64,000 nucleotides of DNA from assembly GCA_051418055.1 (NCBI GenBank), contig JBPRGH010000007.1:62001-126000 (forward strand). The letters are read 5' to 3'. Position 1 is the first letter of the stretch. The number at the start of each line of letters is the position of its first letter. The stretch comes from JBPRGH01 sp051418055. GTDB lineage: Bacteria; Bacteroidota; Bacteroidia; Cytophagales; Cyclobacteriaceae. Positions 18,425-26,988 of this stretch are shown piece by piece. A model generated the notes under the pieces. It searched no databases. It saw only the letters and a program-made list of their open reading frames with translations, and had not been told where the DNA came from. A program made the position numbers and the translations under genes.

Positions 18425-18934
18425 TTATTTATCCACTGCAGTATTTATAACAACTACAGAGGCTTCGCCATTTACAGGACTGCTGACAATGAACATCTTA
18501 TCGTAATCATCTTCTGAAAGCTGCTTAAATTTATCTTTTCCCAATAGAAGATTCACATAAGCAGGAACTGTATTTGAATGACCTACAACAAGGATGGTTT
18601 TCCCCCTATTCTGCTCAGCCCATTCATTTACCATAGCCATTTGAAAAGGATTATATTCTTTTACTTCTAAATTTTGGGTATCGGCAATAATTCCGGCTGT
18701 CTCCCGGGTACGATTAAAAGGTGTAGAAAGAACTAAATTTAGCTCCTGATCCTGCAACAGATGCGCAATATGTTCTGCACGTAATTTACCAGGTTCTGAA
18801 ATACCAGGGTCAGTACCTGCAGTATCTTTTTCTGCATGTCGAATAAATATAATTTTAGTTACAGATTCTTCCTGCGCATATACCTCAGGGACACTGACTG
18901 CAAATAATATCAGTAACAGATAAAATGTTTTCAT
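18425..18934 (-). CDS. Exported histidine phosphatase family protein (SixA/phosphoglycerate-mutase type)
   Basis: 169 residues with a signal peptide (MKTFYLLLILFAVSVPEVYA). The catalytic RHAEKD motif places the phosphorylated His at H33; the second core histidine lies in VVGHSNTVP, and FNRTRETA supplies the conserved Arg. This is the short histidine phosphatase fold. The signal peptide points to the periplasm, so a SixA-like protein-histidine phosphatase of the cytoplasm is unlikely; a phosphomonoesterase is more plausible, but the substrate is unknown. It lies 39 bases upstream of the exonuclease gene on the same strand, so the three may be co-transcribed. Confidence 0.88.
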   Translation of the reverse strand: MKTFYLLLILFAVSVPEVYAQEESVTKIIFIRHAEKDTAGTDPGISEPGKLRAEHIAHLLQDQELNLVLSTPFNRTRETAGIIADTQNLEVKEYNPFQMAMVNEWAEQNRGKTILVVGHSNTVPAYVNLLLGKDKFKQLSEDDYDKMFIVSSPVNGEASVVVINTAVDK

Positions 18935-19052
18935 ACCTGAATATTAAAATTAATAATCAAATTCTCCTGTCATCTTAGGGGATTTTTTTACAAGTGGTAA
19001 TTAAATGATCAAAATAATTCTTAGTTTAGACTTCGATAAATTACAAATTAAA

Positions 19053-20219
19053 GTGAAGAAGTCCTTTTATCTACTAATCATTTTTATCACTCTGCCTCTG
19101 GCTGTCAGTGCCCAACATAACATTGATAGCCTGGAGTCATTGCTGGAAACCACTGAGGGTGCTTCAAAAGCAAAGGTATATAATGAACTTTTTCGTGTTT
19201 ATAATAACTTCTCCCCAGCTAAAGCCATGGAATATGCCCAGAAGGCCCTGGAAGAAGCTGCAGTAGCTAAAGATGATAAAGGTATGGCTGCTGCTTTTAA
19301 CAATCTTGGTATTGTATATAAGAACCAGGGCAATTATGATGATGCCCTTGATTATTATATCCGGTCATTACGTATTTCAACACGTATTGATGATCAATTA
19401 ATGATTGCTTCAACTATGAATAATATTGGAACTGTATATTCTTTACAGGATATACATGATAAAGCTCTCATTTATTTCATAGAATCTTACGAAACCTTTC
19501 AAAATTTAAATGATAAAGAAAGAATGATAGGCGCCTTAAATAATATTGGTAATGCCTATTATGAAAATGGAAGAGATGATAAGGCATTAAATTTTTATAA
19601 GAAGGCTATTGAAAGTTGTGAAGAAATAAATAATGAAACTCAAAAATTTGACCCTTTAAATAATATCGGTAATATATATTTCTCAGTTAATCAATATTCC
19701 AATGCCGCTGACTATTACAAGAAGTCTTTTGAAGTCGCTCAAAAAAATAACAACCTTTATAATCAATCAACTGCCCTGTCTAATCTTGGAGCGACCTATT
19801 TACGGGATGAATATTACGATGAGGCGGAAGAATATTTAAAAAAAGCACTTGTCATTGCCGAGGAGATAAATGCAAACCCTATTCTCGAAAACACCTATAA
19901 AAATCTCAGCGGTGTATTTGCTGCAAAAAAACAATATGATGATGCCTATCATGCAATGGTGAATTATGCTCGTTATAAAGAGTATCTGTTTAATGAAGAA
20001 AGCAGCCGAAAGCTGGCACAAATGGAAGTAGCCATTGAGCTGGAAGAAAAAGAAAAAGAGCTTGAAATACTTCGGAAGGAGGCTCAGATAGATGACCTTA
20101 AACTAAAAAACAACCGAATAATTATTTTGATAGCCTTAATGGGTTTTTTCATTCTTATTGCAATAGGGCTTATAATTTATATTTTGAAAAAAGATAAAAA
20201 GCAACTTTTTTACAAATAA
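19053..20219 (+). CDS. TPR-repeat membrane protein with C-terminal coiled coil, no output domain
   Basis: About 388 residues from a GTG at 19053 that starts a clean signal peptide (VKKSFYLLIIFITLPLAVSAQ); an ATG at 19005 would add 16 residues. Six or more TPR units of the 40-residue NNLGIVYKNQGNYDDALDYY type fill residues 60-300. A coiled coil (ELEEKEKELEILRKEAQI), one membrane helix (IIILIALMGFFILIAIGLII) and a short basic tail follow. Bacteroidota sensor kinases share exactly this front half and then carry a histidine kinase or HTH domain; here the protein stops seven residues after the membrane helix. Its stop overlaps the next start (TAATG). Natural short form or truncated sensor is undecided. 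Confidence 0.8.
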   Translation: MKKSFYLLIIFITLPLAVSAQHNIDSLESLLETTEGASKAKVYNELFRVYNNFSPAKAMEYAQKALEEAAVAKDDKGMAAAFNNLGIVYKNQGNYDDALDYYIRSLRISTRIDDQLMIASTMNNIGTVYSLQDIHDKALIYFIESYETFQNLNDKERMIGALNNIGNAYYENGRDDKALNFYKKAIESCEEINNETQKFDPLNNIGNIYFSVNQYSNAADYYKKSFEVAQKNNNLYNQSTALSNLGATYLRDEYYDEAEEYLKKALVIAEEINANPILENTYKNLSGVFAAKKQYDDAYHAMVNYARYKEYLFNEESSRKLAQMEVAIELEEKEKELEILRKEAQIDDLKLKNNRIIILIALMGFFILIAIGLIIYILKKDKKQLFYK

Positions 20220-20758
20220 TGACAAGGGAGGAAGCAAGAAAAATTCTACATGAATGGACAGAATCCGAAAGTTTGTTAAGGCACGCCAGAAGTGTAGAAT
20301 TGGTAATGGAAGCATATGCAAAGCATTTTGGTGAAGATGAAGAGGAATGGGCTGTAACGGGCATGCTTCACGATGCTGATTATGAAAAATTTCCTGATAA
20401 ACACCCAAACCTTATTGTGGAAAGATTAAGGGATAAAGGTGAGGAAAAGATCGCTCATGCTATTTCGGCTCACTATACAAAATGGAATGTGCCTTATAAA
20501 ACAACACTTGATAAAGCCTTACTTGCCACTGATGAGTTAACCGGATTTGTAATTGCATGTTGTCAGGTAAGACCTGAAGGTATTGAAAGTTTAACACCAA
20601 AATCGGTCCTGAAAAAATTAAAACAGAAATCTTTTGCTGCAAAAGTAGAGCGTGAAGAGATCTATGCAGGAGTTGATTTATTATCAGTTGATCTTAAAGA
20701 TCATATACAGTTCATAATTAATACCCTTAAAAAACATAAAGAAGAGCTGGAGATCTGA
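20219..20758 (+). CDS. HD-domain phosphohydrolase-like protein
   Basis: 179 residues. The HD metal site can be traced: H22 in LLRHARSVE, then H51-D52 in GMLHDADYEKFPDKHP, then HAISAH and ALLATDELTGF, giving the ordered H...HD...D ligands of the family. Many such proteins are cytoplasmic phosphohydrolases acting on nucleotides or phosphorylated cofactors. It overlaps the TPR membrane protein by one base (TAATG), so they share a transcript and perhaps a pathway. No signal peptide. The substrate is not predictable from sequence. Confidence 0.85.
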   Translation: MTREEARKILHEWTESESLLRHARSVELVMEAYAKHFGEDEEEWAVTGMLHDADYEKFPDKHPNLIVERLRDKGEEKIAHAISAHYTKWNVPYKTTLDKALLATDELTGFVIACCQVRPEGIESLTPKSVLKKLKQKSFAAKVEREEIYAGVDLLSVDLKDHIQFIINTLKKHKEELEI

Positions 20759-20795
20759 ACGAAATTGATATTTTTTAATTTTATTAGTAACAGGG

Positions 20796-20827
20796 TTTAG
20801 CAAATAAGCTATTTAAAATTAAATTTG
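20796..20827 (+). promoter_or_regulatory. Probable promoter of the 44-residue membrane protein gene
   Basis: TAAATTTG at 20820-20827 matches the Bacteroidota -7 box; TTTA at 20796-20799 lies 20 bases upstream as a one-mismatch -33 element. The small gene starts 22 bases downstream. Confidence 0.5.
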
Positions 20828-20849
20828 TGACCAAATAAATCTAAGCATC

Positions 20850-20984
20850 ATGTTTGAACAATATATAGCCGACGGAGCAAGTATCTTTATTACTATAGTA
20901 GCCATTCTCGCTGGATTTGCTGCAGCAATGGGTTTTATAGATTTTAAAGGAAGCACCAGCAAGGAAGAGACAAAAGAGGATTAA
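20850..20984 (+). CDS. 44-residue single-pass membrane protein
   Basis: A small ORF not resembling a shadow of another gene. It begins MFEQYIADGA, has one membrane helix (SIFITIVAILAGFAAAMGFI) and ends in a charged tail rich in Lys, Glu and Thr, stopping at TAA 20982. It has its own candidate -7 box before it and a strong hairpin with T tract just after it, so it forms a complete tiny transcription unit. The topology suggests an inner-membrane accessory peptide with a hydrophilic C-terminus. The target is unknown; the next gene downstream is a receptor channel but is separated by its own long leader. Confidence 0.6.
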   Translation: MFEQYIADGASIFITIVAILAGFAAAMGFIDFKGSTSKEETKED

Positions 20985-21347
20985 GAATTTAATGATCTGA
21001 TATTTTTGTGAAGCCGGTTATCGATCGGCTTTTTGTATTAAACGATTATTTTCTTCACCAGCACAACAGAAAATTTAATTCTATTTGAGTTGTGAGAATT
21101 GAAGTGGTTTTTCCCTGATCCTTATATTATGGATCCCTCCGAATTATCCTTGGATGTTTAAGCCTGTTCATAGTAGTAGCCTAAATATATCTTATTGAAA
21201 TGTCTTCGTTAAGATTAGCCTATTTCTTATTTCTCTTTTTCTAAATTCCTCATTCCAGACTCGTTTAACAGTAAAAACAAATGTTTAAACATCTGCTATA
21301 ACAGGCTGTTTCTTAAAATAAACATGCCATAGAAAATAACTTTTAGG
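20985..21347. other. 363-base intergenic region between small membrane protein and receptor channel
   Basis: It holds the terminator at 21011-21034 and a 12-bp palindrome ATGTTTAAACAT at 21281-21292. The rest is AT-rich with no open reading frame of protein-like composition and no recognisable RNA. The promoter of the channel gene presumably lies in the last 100 bases, but no clear TAnnTTTG box was found. Confidence 0.5.
21011..21034 (+). terminator. Rho-independent terminator of the 44-residue gene
   Basis: AAGCCG / CGGCTT stem with a 9-base loop, followed by TTT, 27 bases after the small ORF's stop. Confidence 0.75.
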
Positions 21348-22415
21348 ATGTCTATAAAAATATTAGTACTACTTTTATTTCCAACCACCTTATTATTTGC
21401 ACAAGAACAAAGTACACAGGATACAATAATAGTAGGAATAAAAGTTACCCCTCCATTTATTATTGAGGAAGGAAATGAAAAATATACTGGCATAAGTGTT
21501 CAGCTTTGGGAAAATATAGCCTCTGAATTAAATGCCACATATCGCTATAAATCTTACGACTTGCAGGGGTTGCAGGAAGCTTTATTAGATAATGAGATCG
21601 ACCTGAGCATAAATCCTCTGACTGTCACAAGTGAACGGGTTAAAGCTTATAATTTTACACAACCTTATTTTATTACCAGCCTGGCTATTGCTACAACAAA
21701 ATCAGGTCAGAATAAGTGGATAGCATTTATACGTAACTTTTTTTCTATCCAGTTTTTCGAAGTAATAATTGTTCTATTCATTGTCTTAATGATCTTTGGA
21801 ATCCTTGTATGGCTATTTGAAAGAAAGCAAAACCCGGATCAATTCGGTAAGGGATGGAAAGGAATGTGGAGCGGCCTGTGGTGGTCGGCAGTAACTATGA
21901 CCACTGTCGGTTATGGTGATAAGGCACCTGTCACAACTGGAGGAAGAATTGTAGCTCTTGTTTGGATGTTTACAGCCATTATTATTATCAGTGGTTTTAC
22001 AGCAAGTATTGCATCTGCCCTAACGGTAAGTTCTCTTGAAGTATCTATTAAAGGACCAAAGGATCTGGAAAATTTTGATGTCGCCGCAGTCGAAGGATCA
22101 ACAGGAGATAAATATCTGGAAAAGTCAAATATTGCCCGGCAATCAGTAGCTTCTTTAGATGAAGCGCTTAAAATGTTAAATAATGAAGAAATAGATGCTG
22201 TCGTATATGATGAGCCTTTATTAAGATATCTGATAAATAACGAGCAGTATGCAAAAGATCTGATGATACTCGAACCACGATTTGCCACTCAATATTACAG
22301 CTTTGCCTTACCTAAAAATAGTGAGCTGAGGGATAGGATTAACCCAATTCTGCTTCAGGAGATCAATAGCGAAGCATGGGGCTTTATACTTCAGCAATAT
22401 GAGCTTGAAAGATGA
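21348..22415 (+). CDS. GluR0-like ligand-gated potassium channel (bacterial ionotropic glutamate receptor homologue)
   Basis: 355 residues. After a signal peptide (to about 19), a solute-binding lobe (about 26-115) contains TVTSERVKAYNFTQPYF, where R97 sits at the position that binds an amino-acid carboxylate. A channel core (about 135-230) follows with membrane helices around a pore loop reading TTVGYGD (about 185-191), the K+-channel selectivity filter, then SGFTASIASAL, resembling the iGluR M3 segment. The second binding lobe (about 235-350) completes the split domain. This order, lobe-M1-pore-M2-lobe, is that of prokaryotic GluR0. It should be an inner-membrane K+ channel gated by a periplasmic ligand. 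It is monocistronic, convergent with an SDR gene. Confidence 0.92.
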   Translation: MSIKILVLLLFPTTLLFAQEQSTQDTIIVGIKVTPPFIIEEGNEKYTGISVQLWENIASELNATYRYKSYDLQGLQEALLDNEIDLSINPLTVTSERVKAYNFTQPYFITSLAIATTKSGQNKWIAFIRNFFSIQFFEVIIVLFIVLMIFGILVWLFERKQNPDQFGKGWKGMWSGLWWSAVTMTTVGYGDKAPVTTGGRIVALVWMFTAIIIISGFTASIASALTVSSLEVSIKGPKDLENFDVAAVEGSTGDKYLEKSNIARQSVASLDEALKMLNNEEIDAVVYDEPLLRYLINNEQYAKDLMILEPRFATQYYSFALPKNSELRDRINPILLQEINSEAWGFILQQYELER

Positions 22416-23108
22416 TTATCCTTTAGGTTTTAAAGGCCTTACTTCAATATCTACATGATGATAGTTTGCTGATGATGAAAGGCAGTGCAGAATAGTAGAA
22501 GCAATATCCTCCGGCTGCATCATGTTGCTGTTTGCCTCCACAGAATTGATAGAATCAAAAAAATTGGTTTGTACTGACCCGGGATAAATACAGGTAACTT
22601 TTATTCCTTTATTTCTCAGCTCCTTATACATAGCATGTGATATTCCCCTGACAGCATGCTTTGTACCACAATATCCCGACATATATGGGATCCCTGTATT
22701 TCCTGCAATGGATGATATATTAATAATATGGCCCTTCTCCTTCTTTTTAAAATCAGCTACAGCAAGACGGCTACAATAGAAAATACCATTAATATTCAAA
22801 TTAACCATCTCATGCCATTGCTCAGGAGGCATTTTATCAATAGGACCTTCATAACCGAGACCGGCATTATTTATTAATATATCCGGAGTACCTCCCCAAT
22901 GGTTCACAGTAGCTTTATAAGCCGCGTTTACATCTTCTATTGCAGCAATATTTGTTTTATGGAAGAAAAAATTTTCATTTAGCAGATCAGGACTATTTCT
23001 GCTCCAGCCGGCAACCTTCACACCTGCACTTAACAACAATTTAGCGGTTGCACGTCCAATGCCCTTACTTACTCCTGTTACTATAGCTCTCTTTCCTTCT
23101 AAATTCAT
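22416..23108 (-). CDS. SDR family NAD(P)-dependent oxidoreductase
   Basis: 230 residues with the classical short-chain dehydrogenase signatures: cofactor loop TGVSKGIG (T11-G18), NNAG (80-83), the catalytic serine in INISSIAG, and YCGTK giving Y146 and K150. A Rossmann-fold oxidoreductase of the cytoplasm, acting on an alcohol/carbonyl substrate that the sequence does not identify. Its start overlaps the stop of the polyprenyl synthetase upstream by one base, suggesting co-expression. Convergent with the receptor channel gene, with no gap. Confidence 0.92.
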   Translation of the reverse strand: MNLEGKRAIVTGVSKGIGRATAKLLLSAGVKVAGWSRNSPDLLNENFFFHKTNIAAIEDVNAAYKATVNHWGGTPDILINNAGLGYEGPIDKMPPEQWHEMVNLNINGIFYCSRLAVADFKKKEKGHIINISSIAGNTGIPYMSGYCGTKHAVRGISHAMYKELRNKGIKVTCIYPGSVQTNFFDSINSVEANSNMMQPEDIASTILHCLSSSANYHHVDIEVRPLKPKG

Positions 23109-24082
23109 TACTTATTCCTTTCAATAGTAAATTTTACCAGCTGCAAAAGACTGGTTTTATATGCAGATTCCTCAAAATCCTCCAATATTGCCAAAGCATC
23201 ATTATAATATTGCCGCATTACACCTGAAGCATATTCAAGCCCCCCTTTTTCTTTTACAAAGGTTATCACCTCAGCCACTTTTTTGTTGTTATGGCTTTTA
23301 TTCTTTACAATATTTTTGATCTTCTGTCTCTCCATCCAGCTACTGTTCTGCAAAGCATAGATCAATGGCAGGGTCATCTTCTTTTCTTTAATATCAATCC
23401 CTAATGGTTTACCAATTTCTTCATCACCATAATCAAATAGATCATCTTTTATCTGAAAGGCCATTCCTATCTTTTCACCAAACAGCCGCATTTTTTCTAT
23501 TGTGCCATTTTCAGAACCCGAAGAAGCAGCCCCAACAGCACAACAGGAAGCTATCAATGAAGCTGTTTTTTGTTTTATGATTTCATAATAAACCTCTTCT
23601 GTGATATTCAGGAGGCGCGCCTTTTCAATCTGTAACAGCTCCCCTTCACTCATTTGACGCACAGCTTCAGAGACGATCTTTAGCAGGTTAAAATCACCAT
23701 GATCAACAGATAATAGCAGGCCACGGCTCAGCAGGTAATCACCCACCAAAACAGCGATCTTATTTTTCCAGAGAGCGTTTATTGAAAAAAAACCTCTGCG
23801 GTATTGGGAATCATCTACGACATCATCATGAACCAGGGTTGCAGTATGCAACAGTTCAATTAATGAAGCACCCCTATATGTAGCTTCACTGATTTGGCCG
23901 CATGCTCCTGCTGATAAAAATACAAACATCGGGCGCATCTGCTTACCCTTGCGTTTGACGATATAACTCATTATTTTATCAAGCAGCAATACATGCGATT
24001 TCATGGAAGACCTGAATTTTTTTTCAAATTCCTCCATCTCATTAGCTATTGGTGCTTTTATGTCGTTAAGCTTTATTGACAT
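23108..24082 (-). CDS. Polyprenyl diphosphate synthase family protein
   Basis: 324 residues. The first aspartate-rich motif LVHDDVVDDS (D86, D87, D90) and the second QIKDDLFDYGDE (D213, D214, D217) bind Mg-diphosphate; GKQMRP near residue 50 and KTASL further on are family landmarks. It elongates allylic diphosphates with isopentenyl diphosphate in the cytoplasm. Length and motif context suit a long-chain (trans) synthase of the IspB/octaprenyl type, which would feed quinone synthesis, but chain length is not decided here. The SDR gene follows with a one-base overlap. A promoter-like pair lies just upstream, between it and the divergent hydrolase. Confidence 0.93.
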   Translation of the reverse strand: MSIKLNDIKAPIANEMEEFEKKFRSSMKSHVLLLDKIMSYIVKRKGKQMRPMFVFLSAGACGQISEATYRGASLIELLHTATLVHDDVVDDSQYRRGFFSINALWKNKIAVLVGDYLLSRGLLLSVDHGDFNLLKIVSEAVRQMSEGELLQIEKARLLNITEEVYYEIIKQKTASLIASCCAVGAASSGSENGTIEKMRLFGEKIGMAFQIKDDLFDYGDEEIGKPLGIDIKEKKMTLPLIYALQNSSWMERQKIKNIVKNKSHNNKKVAEVITFVKEKGGLEYASGVMRQYYNDALAILEDFEESAYKTSLLQLVKFTIERNK

Positions 24083-24099
24083 AAATTTGGATTATGGCA

Positions 24100-24130
24100 C
24101 AATAATACGTTTGAAATAACCGAAGACAAA
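24100..24130 (-). promoter_or_regulatory. Probable promoter of the polyprenyl synthase gene
   Basis: On the minus strand TTTG (24130-24127) and TATTATTG (24107-24100) are 19 bases apart. The -7 element has one mismatch to TAnnTTTG and is followed by TGCC, as in several promoters of this window. Confidence 0.5.
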
Positions 24131-24132
24131 AT

Positions 24133-24993
24133 ATGCAACAACTTATTCAGAAGCAATTCACCATTTTAAGCTCACATCATGATCGGCCGATCCTGATTGA
24201 TGTCCGTCATTTGCCAAAAAAAGAAACTATGCCAATGATTATTTTTTGTCATGGTTTTAAAGGTTTTAAGGATTGGGGGCATTTTAATCATATAGCAAGT
24301 GATTTTGCCCGGAGAGGGTATATTTTTGTAAAATTCAACTTCTCACATAATGGCACAACCGTGGAGCATCCGGTAGATTTTGATGACCTGGAAGCTTTTG
24401 GAAATAATAATATTTCTACAGAATTAAATGATCTGGAAGATGTAATTGATGCTTTTCTTAAAGGAAATGAACAAACCAAACAAATGCCAATAGATAAAGA
24501 CAAGGTATTTCTGATTGGTCATAGCCGGGGAGGTGGTGTAGTTATATTAAAAACATTTGAAGATGATCGTATTAAAGGCACCAGTGCATGGGCTCCCGTC
24601 CATAATTTTGAGGACAGGTATTCAGAAGAAGAATTAAAACAATGGAAAAATGAAGGTGTTCTTTATGTGGAAAATAGCAGGACAAAGCAAAATATGCCAT
24701 TATATTATCAATTAGCTGAAGACATTTTAAATAATCCTGAAAGAACAAGAATTCCTGAAGCTTTAAAAAATCTAAAACAACCGTTACAGGTTATCCATGG
24801 GAGCGAAGATGAAGCACTGGATTTTCGTAAATCAAAGGATATGCAGCAGTTAAATCCCCAAATAGATCTTCATATCATCGATGGTGGCACACATACTTTT
24901 GGAGGCAGCCATCCATGGAAGGAAGATTCATTACCTTCAGATACAAAAGAGGCAGTTGATCGCACTGACAGATTTTTTCAAGAATTGCTATAA
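24133..24993 (+). CDS. Alpha/beta hydrolase (dienelactone hydrolase-like)
   Basis: 286 residues, no signal peptide. The fold's landmarks are present: FCHGFKGFKDWG for the oxyanion region, IGHSRGGG with nucleophile S131, IHGSEDEALD for the acid and GGTHTFGG for the catalytic histidine. A cytoplasmic esterase, thioesterase or peptidase-type hydrolase, with the substrate not predictable. It is the first of three same-strand genes running through MscS and CorA and is nearly contiguous with MscS, so a shared transcript is likely although the products are unrelated in chemistry. Confidence 0.9.
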   Translation: MQQLIQKQFTILSSHHDRPILIDVRHLPKKETMPMIIFCHGFKGFKDWGHFNHIASDFARRGYIFVKFNFSHNGTTVEHPVDFDDLEAFGNNNISTELNDLEDVIDAFLKGNEQTKQMPIDKDKVFLIGHSRGGGVVILKTFEDDRIKGTSAWAPVHNFEDRYSEEELKQWKNEGVLYVENSRTKQNMPLYYQLAEDILNNPERTRIPEALKNLKQPLQVIHGSEDEALDFRKSKDMQQLNPQIDLHIIDGGTHTFGGSHPWKEDSLPSDTKEAVDRTDRFFQELL

Positions 24994-25002
24994 TTGATTT
25001 TT

Positions 25003-25872
25003 ATGGATAAAATTTTAGAACTGATACCTTTAGAAAGTGAAACATTAGAAAATCTGGTTTTTGCCTTTATTGTTTTAATTGTAGCTTTTGCAGTTAGCAA
25101 CCTCCTTCGTTTTTTTCTTAACCGGTTTGTTCTGGCAGCCTCCGGTAAATTAAATGTTGATCCTACAAAGTACAACTTCCTTAAAAATGCCGTAAGCTTT
25201 ATTGTATTTATGGCGGCCATCATTATCATCTTTTATAAAATTCCAGGTCTGCGCGATTATGGAGTTACAATTTTTGCAGGTGCAGGAGTAATAGGTATTA
25301 TAATCGGTTTTGCATCACAGTCAGCTTTTTCAAATATTATCAGCGGAATTTTTCTTGTCATCTTTAAACCTTTTAGTGTTGGTGACCTGGTAAAGATTGG
25401 AGAACATGCGGGTACAGTTCAGGATATCACACTCAGGCATACGGTGATCAATAATTTTGAGAATAGAAGGATTGTGATCCCAAATAGCAGAATAAGTGAA
25501 GAGACAATAATTAACAGCTCATTAACAGAGACTAAAACATGCACTTTTCTTGAAATGGGTATTTCGTATGATAGCGATATAGATACAGCAATACGGATTA
25601 TGCAGGAAGAGGCGCTTAAACATCCGAATATAATAGATAATAGAACAGAGGAAGATATACAGGAGGGTGTACCTCAGGTAGTTGTGAGGTTGCTGGGATT
25701 TGGAGATTCTTCCGTCAATTTAAGGGGATACATATGGGCCAATTCATCAAGAGAAGGATTTATCATGAAATGTGACCTTCATAAATCAGTAAAAGAAGCC
25801 TGGGATAAAGCAGGTATAGAAATTCCTTTCCCTTATCGAACTATAGTTTATAAATCTGATGAAAAGAAATAA
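25003..25872 (+). CDS. Small-conductance mechanosensitive channel (MscS family)
   Basis: About 289 residues from the ATG at 25003; a TTG at 24994 would add three. Three membrane helices are predicted, with the pore-lining TM3 reading GVIGIIIGFASQSAFSNIISG, followed by PFSVGDLVKIG, the typical start of the beta domain of MscS. These inner-membrane channels open under membrane tension to release solutes after hypo-osmotic shock. The C-terminal alpha/beta domain is complete and the length fits the short MscS type. It overlaps the downstream CorA gene by 14 bases, so both ion-channel genes are translated from one message. Confidence 0.93.
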   Translation: MDKILELIPLESETLENLVFAFIVLIVAFAVSNLLRFFLNRFVLAASGKLNVDPTKYNFLKNAVSFIVFMAAIIIIFYKIPGLRDYGVTIFAGAGVIGIIIGFASQSAFSNIISGIFLVIFKPFSVGDLVKIGEHAGTVQDITLRHTVINNFENRRIVIPNSRISEETIINSSLTETKTCTFLEMGISYDSDIDTAIRIMQEEALKHPNIIDNRTEEDIQEGVPQVVVRLLGFGDSSVNLRGYIWANSSREGFIMKCDLHKSVKEAWDKAGIEIPFPYRTIVYKSDEKK

Positions 25873-26947
25873 AAGGTATAAACTTCCACGTAAAGCCGGA
25901 CCTTCAAAATCAAAATTAAAAGCAGGTCTTCCTCCAGGTTCTCTTATCCATATAGGTGAAAAATTAACCGAAAAGGCAGAGCTGGAGCTGATCAGTTACA
26001 ATAATCAGAAAATAGAACATTTCAACTCTAAAGATCCTGAACAGATCTTTTCCCGAATGGATAAGGATGCATTCCACTGGATTAATCTGGATGGGCTTCA
26101 TAATATTGACCTTATAGAACGATTAGGGGAACAATTTAACCTACACCCCCTACTTCTTGAAGATGTCCTGAATACCGAACAACGACCAAAATCGGAAGAA
26201 CATGGAGACCATCTATTCTTTACGTTAAAAACATTAAATGCTATAAAAGACGAGGAGATCATCTATGAGCAGATGAGCTTTGTGTTGAGCAAACATTACC
26301 TGATCTCTTTTCAGGAAAGAGAGGGTGACCTTTTCGATCAGCTTCGTGAGCGAATACAGTTACCTGATTCCAAACTCAGAACATTTAAAATTGACTACCT
26401 CCTGTACCGTTTAGTAGATACAATAGTAGATAGCTACTATACTATAATGGAATATATCGGAGAAAGATTAGAGGATCTCGAGGAGCAAATTTATCATAAT
26501 CCTAATGAAGATGTGCTGCAGAAAGTACAGGACGTTAAAAAAGAGTTGATCTTTTTAAGAAAAAGTGTGTACCCACTCCGTGAAGCGTTAAAGCTGACTA
26601 TGACTGAGTCAAAACTTATAGAAGAGAGTACACAAAGATATCTGGGAGATGTTTATGACCATACCGTGCAGGTTATTGAAACTATAGAATCATATCGCGA
26701 TTTCACCGCCTCCCTTATTGATATGTATATGACAAGCATAAGCAATAAAATGAATGAGGTTATGAAGGTTTTAACCATCATTGCCACTATTTTTATTCCT
26801 CTTACTTTTATCGCCGGCGTTTACGGAATGAATTTCGAATATATGCCAGAGCTTGGTTGGAGGTATGGCTATCCTGCTGTTTGGATAATTATGATCCTGA
26901 TGACAATTACGATGTTAATGTATTTCAGGAAAAAAAAATGGCTCTGA
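25859..26947 (+). CDS. corA: CorA family magnesium/cobalt transporter
   Basis: 362 residues. A large cytoplasmic alpha/beta funnel domain (about 1-290) precedes two C-terminal membrane helices; the diagnostic YGMN motif (G323-M324-N325) and the following YMPEL loop end the first helix, and a basic tail closes the protein. CorA forms a pentameric Mg2+ (and Co2+) uptake channel of the inner membrane. It overlaps MscS by 14 bases. The terminator hairpin begins inside the last codons. Confidence 0.94.
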   Translation: MKRNKRYKLPRKAGPSKSKLKAGLPPGSLIHIGEKLTEKAELELISYNNQKIEHFNSKDPEQIFSRMDKDAFHWINLDGLHNIDLIERLGEQFNLHPLLLEDVLNTEQRPKSEEHGDHLFFTLKTLNAIKDEEIIYEQMSFVLSKHYLISFQEREGDLFDQLRERIQLPDSKLRTFKIDYLLYRLVDTIVDSYYTIMEYIGERLEDLEEQIYHNPNEDVLQKVQDVKKELIFLRKSVYPLREALKLTMTESKLIEESTQRYLGDVYDHTVQVIETIESYRDFTASLIDMYMTSISNKMNEVMKVLTIIATIFIPLTFIAGVYGMNFEYMPELGWRYGYPAVWIIMILMTITMLMYFRKKKWL

Positions 26948-26965
26948 TCATCTGATCGAGCCATT
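26937..26965. terminator. Hairpin overlapping the corA stop codon
   Basis: AATGGCTC / GAGCCATT, an 8-bp stem, spans the stop codon of corA and faces the convergent transpeptidase gene. The T tract is interrupted (CTAAATTATTTTT). Confidence 0.6.
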
Positions 26966-26988
26966 CTAAATTATTTTTATCAATAAAA

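Noticed and set aside
21281..21292. 12-bp palindrome ATGTTTAAACAT upstream of the receptor channel
   Set aside because: AT-rich palindromes of this length are expected by chance in such DNA; kept only as a note in the intergenic entry.
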